A stretch of 30,076 nt of DNA, from assembly GCA_002336465.1 (NCBI GenBank), contig DDEP01000194.1:1-30076 (forward strand), given 5' to 3'. Of this stretch, positions 1-6,545 are shown in pieces; the stretch's first letter is position 1; every line of letters starts with the position of its first letter. The translations under genes and the position numbers were made by a program. This DNA comes from Pedobacter sp. UBA1951 (GTDB lineage: Bacteria > Bacteroidota > Bacteroidia > Sphingobacteriales > Sphingobacteriaceae). Below the pieces are notes generated by a model. The model did no database searches. It saw nothing but the letters and a program-made list of their open reading frames with translations, and was not told the origin of the DNA.

Positions 1-1481
1 ACATAACGTTTAGCTTTGGTTTCAGCTTCCCACTCGGCTTTGGCTTTATCCAATTCTTCTAACAAGCTTTTTTCAGTATCACGCAATCTTGCAGCTTCTT
101 CGTATTTCTGGCTTTTTACCACACGGTTTTTTTCCTGTTTAATATCCTCTATCTTACTTTCTATAGCGATGATATTTTCAGGCACATGAATATTGGTTAA
201 ATGAACACGTGAACCCGCTTCATCTAAAGCGTCAATTGCTTTATCCGGTAAAAACCTATCTGTAATGTATCTTGATGTTAAAGCCACACATGCTTTTATA
301 GCGTCTTCGGTATAAGTTACACCGTGGTGATCTTCATATTTCTCTTTTATTCTGTTAAGGATCTCGATGGTTTCGTCTGGCGTAGCCGGTTCAATCATTA
401 CTTTTTGGAAACGACGATCCAATGCTCCGTCTTTTTCAATGAACTGACGGTATTCATCTAAAGTTGTAGCACCTATACATTGTATTTCACCTCTTGCCAA
501 TGCAGGTTTGAACATGTTTGAAGCATCTAAAGAACCCGAAGCACCTCCTGCCCCAACAATGGTATGGATTTCATCAATGAACAAAATCACATCAGGTGAT
601 TTTTCCAGTTCATTCATTACAGCTTTCATACGCTCTTCAAACTGCCCACGATACTTGGTTCCGGCAACCAAAGAAGCCAAATCTAAAGTAACTACTCGTT
701 TACCAAACAATACACGCGAAACTTTACGTTGTACAATGCGCAAGGCCAATCCTTCGGCTATAGCACTTTTACCAACGCCCGGTTCGCCTATTAAAATAGG
801 ATTGTTCTTTTTACGACGAGACAAGATTTGTGATACACGCTCAATTTCTTTTTCACGACCAACTATCGGGTCTAAACGACCTTCTTCTGCTGCACGTGTA
901 AGATCACGACCAAAATTATCTAACACCGGGGTTTTAGATTTGATATCTGAAACTTTTTTAGGGGTAGAGAAACTACCTCCGTCTTCTTCCTGATAATCAT
1001 CATCGCCTCCGGCTGTACCTCCGGTCTGTGCTTCATCTTTAAAACCGTTTTTATTGGTTTCTACTTCTTGCTTAAATAAATCATAAGTGATGTTGTACTG
1101 CATTAAAATCTGCGATGCGATATTATCATCGTCTCTTAATATAGACAACAATAAATGCTCTGTACCTATCAAATCACTTTTAAATATCTTAGCTTCTAAA
1201 TAAGTTATTTTTAAAATTTTTTCGGCCTGTTTGGTCAAAGGTATATTGCCCAAATTTACCGTAACACTTGAGGTGCCTCGTACGGCATCTTCAACTGAGC
1301 GACGTAATTTAGCTGTATCTATACCTAAAGATTTTAAGATCTTAATAGCCATTCCATCACCTTCACGTATAAGGCCCAACAATAAATGTTCGGCGCCAAT
1401 ATACTCGTGTCCTAACCTCAACGCTTCTTCCCTGCTGAAAGAAATCACGTCTTTTACCTGTGGAGAAAATTTAGCTTCCAT
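1..1481 (-). CDS. clpC: ATP-dependent Clp protease ATP-binding subunit ClpC (3' end cut by window)
   Basis: This is a Hsp100/AAA+ unfoldase that feeds substrates to the ClpP peptidase in the cytoplasm. Reading the minus strand from ATG at 1481 gives 493 codons before the left edge, so the C-terminal part, including the second AAA+ domain, lies outside the window. Visible in order: two Clp_N repeats (about residues 1-145, beginning MEAKFSPQVKDVISFSREEA), an acidic/Gly linker (TAGGDDDYQEEDGG), then AAA+ domain 1 with Walker A GEPGVGKSA (around residue 232) and Walker B VILFIDEIHT. Next comes the start of the middle region with a UVR-like stretch (KYEEAARLRDTEKSLLEEL), which favours ClpC over ClpB. 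It stands alone and diverges from ettA. A promoter candidate lies at 1527-1559. Confidence 0.95.
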   Translation of the reverse strand, partial: MEAKFSPQVKDVISFSREEALRLGHEYIGAEHLLLGLIREGDGMAIKILKSLGIDTAKLRRSVEDAVRGTSSVTVNLGNIPLTKQAEKILKITYLEAKIFKSDLIGTEHLLLSILRDDDNIASQILMQYNITYDLFKQEVETNKNGFKDEAQTGGTAGGDDDYQEEDGGSFSTPKKVSDIKSKTPVLDNFGRDLTRAAEEGRLDPIVGREKEIERVSQILSRRKKNNPILIGEPGVGKSAIAEGLALRIVQRKVSRVLFGKRVVTLDLASLVAGTKYRGQFEERMKAVMNELEKSPDVILFIDEIHTIVGAGGASGSLDASNMFKPALARGEIQCIGATTLDEYRQFIEKDGALDRRFQKVMIEPATPDETIEILNRIKEKYEDHHGVTYTEDAIKACVALTSRYITDRFLPDKAIDALDEAGSRVHLTNIHVPENIIAIESKIEDIKQEKNRVVKSQKYEEAARLRDTEKSLLEELDKAKAEWEAETKAKRY

Positions 1482-1526
1482 AATTTGTTCATATCGAGAC
1501 AATGCTAAGCTATAAATTTGTTTTAT

Positions 1527-1559
1527 AAAACCTACGTCTCGATTTTTATATTTTATCAA
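1527..1559 (-). promoter_or_regulatory. Candidate clpC promoter (TTG-N22-TAGGTTTT)
   Basis: On the minus strand a TTG (1559-1557) is followed after 22 nt by TAGGTTTT (1534-1527), a 7/8 match to the Bacteroidota primary-sigma -7 box TAnnTTTG with acceptable -33/-7 spacing. The inferred transcription start near 1523 would give a leader of about 42 nt before the clpC ATG. Assignment is by consensus match only. Confidence 0.4.
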
Positions 1560-1826
1560 CAATTAAGCCATTTTGGTGGATTAAGGCGGTTATCTCTGGC
1601 AAAGCAAAGAGATTATTTCAAATGAAAAGCATAAAAACAGCGAAAAACAAGGCCATAAAGGGCTTTGTCGGTAAATTGTAAGGTTTATATGTTGCCTAAA
1701 ACACGTCAAATTGCCAGTAATTATAAAGGAAAACGCTAAGTTGGCAGAAAAAAGAGGTTTCTCCAACCCTTATCTAAAGCCATAACCAGAGCTACATTTA
1801 TATTTTTAGCTCTCGAGTTTTAACTG

Positions 1827-1834
1827 CATCTTTG
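1827..1834 (+). promoter_or_regulatory. Candidate ettA -7 promoter box (CATCTTTG)
   Basis: CATCTTTG is a 7/8 match to TAnnTTTG and ends 20 nt before the ettA ATG, giving a predicted leader of about 17 nt. No convincing -33 TTG is visible upstream. Confidence 0.35.
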
Positions 1835-1854
1835 TACGCTTAATTAAAATTACT

Positions 1855-3534
1855 ATGTCAGACGAGAAGATCATTTTTTCAATGGCCGGTGTAAGTAAAA
1901 TTTACCCGCCGCAAAAACAAGTCTTAAAAAATATATACTTATCCTTCTTTTACGGCGCCAAAATTGGTGTTGTGGGTTTAAACGGTTCGGGTAAATCATC
2001 GCTATTAAAAATCATTGCAGGCTTAGATAAGTCTATCCAAGGCGAGGTAGTATTTTCTCCGGGTTATTCAGTAGGCTATTTAGCGCAGGAACCAGAATTA
2101 GATCCAGAAAAAACCGTACGTGAGGTAGTAGAAGAAGGCGTAGCTGAAATTACTGCTATCCTTAAAGAATATGAAGAAATTAACGAAGCATTTGGTTTAG
2201 AAGAAAACTATTCTGATGCCGACAAGATGGATAAGTTGATGCAGCGCCAAGGCGAACTTCAAGATAAAATAGATGCTTCAAATGCTTGGGAATTGGACAA
2301 TAAGTTAGAGCGTGCAATGGACGCTTTGCGTTGCCCAGACCCAGACACCAAAATCAGTGTATTATCGGGAGGTGAACGCCGTCGTGTGGCGATGTGCCGT
2401 TTATTACTACAGTCGCCTGATGTATTGCTATTAGATGAGCCTACCAACCACTTGGATGCAGAAAGCATTGACTGGTTAGAGCAATTCTTACAAAATTACG
2501 AGGGAACTGTAATTGCCGTAACCCACGATAGATACTTCTTAGATAACGTTGCAGGCTGGATTTTAGAGCTTGACCGTGGCGAAGGTATTCCATGGAAAGG
2601 TAACTATTCTTCATGGTTAGATCAAAAGGCGAAACGTTTAGCACAAGAAGAAAAAACAGAGAGTAAACGTCAAAAAGCGTTAGAACGTGAGTTAGAATGG
2701 GTTCGTATGGCACCTAAAGCTCGCCATGCCAAGTCAAAAGCTCGTTTATCTAACTACGACAAATTGGCTAGCGAGGATGGAAGAGAGCGTGAAGAAAAAT
2801 TAGAATTATTTATCCCTGCAGGCCCTCGTTTGGGTAATGTGGTTATCGAAGCCAACAATATCTCTAAAGCGTATGATGGCAAGTTGTTATTTGAAGATTT
2901 AAGTTTCTCGCTACCACCAGCAGGTATTGTAGGTATTATTGGTCCAAACGGTGCGGGTAAAACCACCCTATTCCGTTTAATTACAGGACAGGAACAACCA
3001 GACAGTGGCGATTTTAAAGTAGGCGAAACGGTAAAATTGGGTTATGTAGATCAAATGCACAATGACCTTAATCCTGATAAAACCGTTTACGAAAACATTA
3101 CCGATGGTTTAGATAATATGCTATTGGGCAACAAACAGGTAAACTCAAGAGCTTACGTTTCTAAGTTCAACTTTAACGGTGCTGATCAGCAAAAGAAAGT
3201 AGGCGTACTATCGGGTGGTGAGCGTAACCGCGTTCATTTGGCCATTACTTTAAAAGAAGGTGCCAATGTTTTATTACTGGATGAGCCTACCAACGATATC
3301 GACGTAAATACTTTACGTGCTTTAGAGGAAGCTTTAGAGAACTTTGGGGGTTGTGCCGTGGTCATTTCCCATGATAGATGGTTCTTAGACCGTATCTGTA
3401 CACACATCTTGGCTTTCGAAGGCGATTCTCAAGTGTATTTCTTTGAAGGTAACTACTCTGATTACGAAGAGAACCGCAAGAAACGTTTGGGCGATATTGC
3501 ACCTAAGCGTATCAGATATAAAAAACTGGGTTAA
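1855..3534 (+). CDS. ettA: Energy-dependent translational throttle protein EttA (ABC-F ATPase)
   Basis: This soluble ABC-F ATPase binds the ribosomal E site and gates the first peptide bonds according to ATP/ADP ratio. The 559 aa match the usual EttA length (about 555). Two ABC cassettes are seen: Walker A GLNGSGKSS (about 41-49), signature LSGGER (170-175) and Walker B LLLDEPTNHLD. After a charged linker with the ABC-F pattern (KARHAKSKARLSNYDKL), the second half shows GPNGAGKTT (363-371), LSGGER (452-457) and LLLDEPTNDID. There are no membrane segments, as expected for ABC-F. The second D-loop reads NDID, typical of EttA. It starts at ATG 1855 about 17 nt after an inferred transcription start and appears monocistronic. 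The EttA subtype rests on motif and length resemblance. Confidence 0.95.
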   Translation: MSDEKIIFSMAGVSKIYPPQKQVLKNIYLSFFYGAKIGVVGLNGSGKSSLLKIIAGLDKSIQGEVVFSPGYSVGYLAQEPELDPEKTVREVVEEGVAEITAILKEYEEINEAFGLEENYSDADKMDKLMQRQGELQDKIDASNAWELDNKLERAMDALRCPDPDTKISVLSGGERRRVAMCRLLLQSPDVLLLDEPTNHLDAESIDWLEQFLQNYEGTVIAVTHDRYFLDNVAGWILELDRGEGIPWKGNYSSWLDQKAKRLAQEEKTESKRQKALERELEWVRMAPKARHAKSKARLSNYDKLASEDGREREEKLELFIPAGPRLGNVVIEANNISKAYDGKLLFEDLSFSLPPAGIVGIIGPNGAGKTTLFRLITGQEQPDSGDFKVGETVKLGYVDQMHNDLNPDKTVYENITDGLDNMLLGNKQVNSRAYVSKFNFNGADQQKKVGVLSGGERNRVHLAITLKEGANVLLLDEPTNDIDVNTLRALEEALENFGGCAVVISHDRWFLDRICTHILAFEGDSQVYFFEGNYSDYEENRKKRLGDIAPKRIRYKKLG

Positions 3535-3550
3535 TCCGCTACCCGTTTAT

Positions 3551-3684
3551 AAAGAGGGTGTTCAAAAAGTTTTGCGTCATTCCGTACTCAATACGGAATC
3601 TTCCCAACCATGATATAACTTGTTTTCAAGATCCTGAAACAAGTTCAGGATGACGATGAAAGCCACTTTTTGAACACTTTCTTT
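3551..3684. repeat. MITE-like palindromic element (20-bp terminal inverted repeats)
   Basis: Terminal inverted repeats lie at 3551-3570 and 3665-3684. The inner 13 bp (gtgttcaaaaagt / actttttgaacac) are perfect and 18 of 20 match overall. Inside are two hairpins with 8-bp stems: attccgta/tacggaat (3579-3586 and 3592-3599, loop ctcaa) and atcctgaa/ttcaggat (3631-3638 and 3644-3651, loop acaag). The inner ends carry gtcat and atgac, so the whole folds as a nested palindrome. There is no ORF inside. The core resembles short repeats I associate with dispersed intergenic copies in Sphingobacteriaceae genomes, but copy number cannot be seen here. It may also help end ettA transcription. No clear target-site duplication is visible. 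Confidence 0.65.
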
Positions 3685-3698
3685 GTATATACCCAAAT

Positions 3699-3726
3699 AA
3701 AAAAAGGCATCCCGTTTAAAGATGCC
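3699..3726 (-). terminator. Intrinsic terminator of the acyl-CoA dehydrogenase gene
   Basis: Read on the minus strand, the stem ggcatc (3726-3721) pairs with gatgcc (3711-3706) across a 9-nt loop and is followed at once by seven T residues (3705-3699). It lies 28 nt past the stop codon at 3754. Confidence 0.75.
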
Positions 3727-3753
3727 AGATTTAGTATAGGTTAGTTAATAGTT

Positions 3754-4905
3754 TCACTTTAAAATTTCGCGGGCAATTACAATTTTTTGAATCTCAGAAG
3801 TTCCCTCTCCTATTGTACATAATTTGCTATCGCGATAAAATTTTTCTACCGGAAAATCTTTGGTATAGCCATAGCCACCAAAAATCTGAACCGCATCTGT
3901 AGCTACTTTTACCGACACTTCAGAAGCATAATATTTAGCCATTGCTGATTGCTTGGTTACTGGCATGCCGTTATTTTTCAAGTAGGCAGCTTGCCTGATC
4001 AGCAACTCTGCAGCTTCAATCTCCGTTGCCATATCTGCAAGCTTAAAACTAATCCCCTGAAAAGAAGAGATGGGTGCTCCAAACTGATGACGTTCCTGCG
4101 CATAAGCCAAGGCCGCATCATATGCACCTTTTGCAATACCTAAAGCCAAGGCTGCAATAGAAATACGACCGCCGTCTAAAACTTTCATAGCCTGTTTAAA
4201 GCCTTCGCCCTCTACGCCCAATAAGTTTTCTTTAGGCACACGGCAATTATCAAAAATCATTTCAGTGGTTTCTGATGCCCGCATACCTAATTTATTTTCT
4301 TTTTTACCTGCCGAAAAGCCCGGCGTTCCTCTTTCAACAACAATTGCCGAAATGCCTTTTGAACTTCCGGCTTCACCTGTACGCACCATTACTACGGCAA
4401 CATCGCCCGATTTACCATGCGTAATCCAGTTCTTGGCACCATTAATTACATAATGATCGCCATCTAATACTGCTGTAGTTTTCATGCGCAAAGCATCAGA
4501 ACCTGTATTGGCTTCGGTTAAACCCCAAGCACCTATCCATTGGGCAGTAGCCAATTTAGGTAACCATTTTTGCTTTTGCTCTTCATTGCCAAAAGCTAAG
4601 ATATGACCTGTACATAAAGAATTATGCGCTGCTACAGAAAGCCCTATTGAACCACAAACTCTGGCTATTTCTACAATTACATCCACGTATTCCTGATACC
4701 CAAAACCCGATCCTCCGTAATTTTCAGGTACAAGTACTCCCATTAAGCCCAATTCTCCCAGTTGTTTAAAGATTTCAACCGGAAAATATTGCTGTTCATC
4801 CCATTCCATTACATTTTGCCTGATTTTTTTCTCGGCAAAATCGCTTACCATTTTTCTAATGATCTGTTGGTTCTCGCTTACTTCAAAGCTAAAGCCTGAT
4901 TGCAT
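3754..4905 (-). CDS. Acyl-CoA dehydrogenase (short/branched-chain type)
   Basis: This FAD flavoenzyme carries out the first alpha,beta-dehydrogenation in fatty-acid or branched-chain amino-acid breakdown, passing electrons to ETF. The 383 aa match the family norm (about 380). Visible are the N-terminal helical domain, the middle beta domain with GLTEANTGSDA, and the C-terminal signature GGYGYTKDFPVEKFYRDSK followed by GEGTSEIQ. The Glu of GEGTSEIQ (E367) sits where SCAD-type enzymes have the catalytic base. Chain-length specificity cannot be read from sequence. Start is ATG at 4905. An inverted repeat at 4930-4978 lies just upstream and a terminator just downstream, so it is probably monocistronic. 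No enoyl-CoA hydratase or ETF gene is nearby. Confidence 0.93.
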   Translation of the reverse strand: MQSGFSFEVSENQQIIRKMVSDFAEKKIRQNVMEWDEQQYFPVEIFKQLGELGLMGVLVPENYGGSGFGYQEYVDVIVEIARVCGSIGLSVAAHNSLCTGHILAFGNEEQKQKWLPKLATAQWIGAWGLTEANTGSDALRMKTTAVLDGDHYVINGAKNWITHGKSGDVAVVMVRTGEAGSSKGISAIVVERGTPGFSAGKKENKLGMRASETTEMIFDNCRVPKENLLGVEGEGFKQAMKVLDGGRISIAALALGIAKGAYDAALAYAQERHQFGAPISSFQGISFKLADMATEIEAAELLIRQAAYLKNNGMPVTKQSAMAKYYASEVSVKVATDAVQIFGGYGYTKDFPVEKFYRDSKLCTIGEGTSEIQKIVIAREILK

Positions 4906-4929
4906 AATTTTATAAAGATTTTAAAATAA

Positions 4930-4978
4930 AAAACTGTTTAAATCATTGCTTGTACGGCATTTTAATTTAAACAGTTTT
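4930..4978. other. 14-bp perfect inverted repeat upstream of the acyl-CoA dehydrogenase gene
   Basis: aaaactgtttaaat (4930-4943) and its exact reverse complement atttaaacagtttt (4965-4978) are separated by 21 nt. The near arm ends 25 nt before the dehydrogenase ATG. It could be an operator, a 5'-UTR hairpin, or an AT-rich terminator for the upstream minus-strand S4-domain gene, since a TTATTTT stretch follows on that strand. The sequence alone does not decide. Confidence 0.6.
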
Positions 4979-5156
4979 GTTAGATTTATATTTGGTTGAG
5001 AGCAATGATAAACAAATTAAATTATACTTTCAAATGCTTTAAAAGCTCTTTTTAGCAGAACAAATTGGTATTTGGTCTATTTGTGCCACCCATTATAATT
5101 ACAGGTATTTTTAAAGAATTTTAATGCGCTGATATTTTTTTTAAAGAATTTTCTCG

Positions 5157-5561
5157 TTACTTATCATCTGCATCAAACCAATTGTCTAAAAGCTCATCGG
5201 TTTCCCTTCGGTCTTTTTTGGTTGGGCGACCGGTTCCGCGATCTCTGCGCAACGTAGGCGCATAAAAAACAGATTTGTAGGCCTTGGTTTCTTCAACTGG
5301 TGTAAGATCTTTGTATTTGGTAACAGCTATCTTGGCATCTGTACGGTTATAAGAAAGTTCTACCACCTCTATGATCTTACGCTCAGGTCCTTTAGATAAA
5401 TGGTAAACATCACCAATCTTTACAATAGCCGAAGGCTTTACATTTTGGCCATTTAATTTTACCCTTCCGGCCTTACATGCCTCTGTAGCCATGCTTCGTG
5501 TTTTAAACATTCTGATGGCCCATAAATATTTATCTACACGTAATTTTTCCTTATCGTCCAT
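5157..5561 (-). CDS. S4-domain RNA-binding protein (Hsp15/RqcP-like)
   Basis: This small basic protein has an S4 RNA-binding fold at residues about 5-65 (KLRVDKYLWAIRMFKTRSMA, then AGRVKLNGQNVKPS and IKIGD-like turns) and a basic tail rich in Arg/Lys (APTLRRDRGTGRPTKKDRRE). Hsp15 and RqcP relatives bind the 50S-peptidyl-tRNA complex in ribosome rescue, so a role in handling stalled 50S subunits is likely but inferred. I choose ATG 5561 (134 aa) over an upstream in-frame TTG at 5582. The S4 homology begins right after it, and a perfect -7 promoter box at 5570-5577 lies between the two. It diverges from dapD. The family call is firm, the cellular role moderate. Confidence 0.88.
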   Translation of the reverse strand: MDDKEKLRVDKYLWAIRMFKTRSMATEACKAGRVKLNGQNVKPSAIVKIGDVYHLSKGPERKIIEVVELSYNRTDAKIAVTKYKDLTPVEETKAYKSVFYAPTLRRDRGTGRPTKKDRRETDELLDNWFDADDK

Positions 5562-5569
5562 AAATAATT

Positions 5570-5603
5570 CAAAAATAAGCAACTAAAGCATGACCTATTA
5601 CAA
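5570..5603 (-). promoter_or_regulatory. Promoter of the S4-domain gene (TTG-N23-TATTTTTG)
   Basis: On the minus strand TTG (5603-5601) precedes TATTTTTG (5577-5570), a perfect TAnnTTTG, by 23 nt. The predicted transcription start is only about 5 nt before the ATG at 5561, implying a nearly leaderless mRNA. Confidence 0.5.
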
Positions 5604-5639
5604 TATTTTGATTTATTTTGTAAAAATTTAAATTTTATC

Positions 5640-6458
5640 ATGGTTGCAGATTTAAAAAAACTTATAGAAGAGGCCTGGGAAGACAGAGGTTTGCTTATTT
5701 ACAATAATTATTGCGAAGCAATTGAAGAAGTAATACAAAGACTTGATAAAGGTGAATTACGTGTTGCTGAACCAATATTAAACAGTTGGGGCATTAACGA
5801 GTGGATCAAAAAAGCCGTTATCTTATATTTCCCGATAAAGCAGATGAAAGAAACAAAAGTTGGCCCTTTTGTTTTTCATGATAAAATGGATCTGAAGACC
5901 AATTACAAAGATGCTGGCGTAAGAGTAGTACCGCATGCTATAGCCCGTTATGGTGCTTATTTAGCTCCCGGGGTAATCATGATGCCTTCATATGTAAATA
6001 TTGGTGCTTACGTAGATGAAGGTACAATGGTTGATACATGGGCTACTGTTGGATCATGTGCTCAAATTGGTAAACGTGTGCATTTAAGCGGTGGCGTAGG
6101 TATTGGCGGTGTTTTAGAACCTGTACAAGCTGCTCCCGTAATTATAGAAGATGATTGCTTTATTGGTTCGAGAGCCATAGTGGTAGAAGGTGTTAGAGTA
6201 GAAAAAGAAGCCGTTTTAGGTGCTAACGTTGTACTTACTGCTTCTACAAAAATTATTGATGTAACTGGCGAAAAACCTGTTGAATATAAAGGCGTAGTGC
6301 CATCACGTTCGGTAGTTATCCCGGGTTCTTACACCAAGAAATTCCCTTCGGGTGAATATCAGGTGCCTTGTGCCTTGATCATTGGTAAACGTAAAGAATC
6401 TACTGATAAGAAAACATCCTTAAATGACGCATTAAGAGAAAATAATGTAGCTGTTTAA
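5640..6458 (+). CDS. dapD: 2,3,4,5-tetrahydropyridine-2,6-dicarboxylate N-succinyltransferase
   Basis: DapD transfers succinyl from succinyl-CoA to tetrahydrodipicolinate in the succinylase branch of diaminopimelate/lysine synthesis (cytoplasmic, normally a trimer). The 272 aa match the family length. The N-terminal helical domain (EEAWEDRGLL, INEWIKKAVILYF) is followed by a left-handed beta-helix of hexapeptide repeats (about 105-205). This contains the typical DapD blocks GAYVDEGTMVDTWATVGSCAQIG, split here as GAYVDEGTMVDTWA plus TVGSCAQIG, and HLSGGVGIGGVLEP. The C-terminal strand carries KKFPSGEYQVPCALIIGKR. Start is ATG 5640. A weak promoter, TTG (5608-5610) with TAAATTTT (5629-5636), would place transcription start at about the ATG. 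A strong hairpin at 6508-6540 lies about 50 nt past the stop. Confidence 0.96.
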   Translation: MVADLKKLIEEAWEDRGLLIYNNYCEAIEEVIQRLDKGELRVAEPILNSWGINEWIKKAVILYFPIKQMKETKVGPFVFHDKMDLKTNYKDAGVRVVPHAIARYGAYLAPGVIMMPSYVNIGAYVDEGTMVDTWATVGSCAQIGKRVHLSGGVGIGGVLEPVQAAPVIIEDDCFIGSRAIVVEGVRVEKEAVLGANVVLTASTKIIDVTGEKPVEYKGVVPSRSVVIPGSYTKKFPSGEYQVPCALIIGKRKESTDKKTSLNDALRENNVAV

Positions 6459-6507
6459 GCAATTCTGAAATTGAAGCAACAAAACGATTTACATACTACA
6501 TTGCATG

Positions 6508-6540
6508 AGAGCTCAAAGCTGCCGAAAGGCTTTGAGCTTT
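6508..6540 (+). terminator. Strong hairpin between dapD and the GT4 gene (terminator or attenuator)
   Basis: agctcaaagc (6510-6519) pairs perfectly with gctttgagct (6529-6538), and the loop region can add GCC-GAAA-GGC with a GNRA tetraloop (6521-6530). A U-rich but interrupted tail (tttctgcttt) follows. It lies after the dapD stop and ends about 6 nt before the TTG at 6546 taken as the GT4 start. The tail is imperfect, so read-through into the glycosyltransferases is likely. Confidence 0.55.
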
Positions 6541-6545
6541 CTGCT

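Larger units (their letters stand above)
1482..1854. promoter_or_regulatory. Divergent clpC/ettA intergenic region
   Basis: This 373-base gap separates two divergent genes. It holds the candidate clpC promoter (1527-1559, minus), the candidate ettA -7 box (1827-1834, plus), and an 8-bp inverted repeat atcgagac/gtctcgat at 1493-1500 and 1536-1543 around the clpC promoter. It also holds a 19-codon micro-ORF at 1622-1681 (+), reading MKSIKTAKNKAIKGFVGKL. I see no tRNA-like cloverleaf or strong intrinsic terminator in it. The middle (about 1600-1800) is otherwise unexplained. Confidence 0.6.

Noticed and set aside
508..1515. Plus-strand open frames of 161 and 94 codons
   Set aside because: They lie antisense within clpC, whose minus-strand frame is continuous and full of conserved AAA+ motifs; their translations resemble nothing.
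5562..5582. TTG at 5582 as start of the S4-domain gene
   Set aside because: It lies upstream of the perfect -7 box 5570-5577, and the extra residues (MLIFELF) are outside the S4 homology; ATG 5561 fits better.
6459..6545. Riboswitch (for example lysine) at the dapD/GT boundary
   Set aside because: The structure is one simple hairpin downstream of dapD, without the multi-helix architecture of a known riboswitch.
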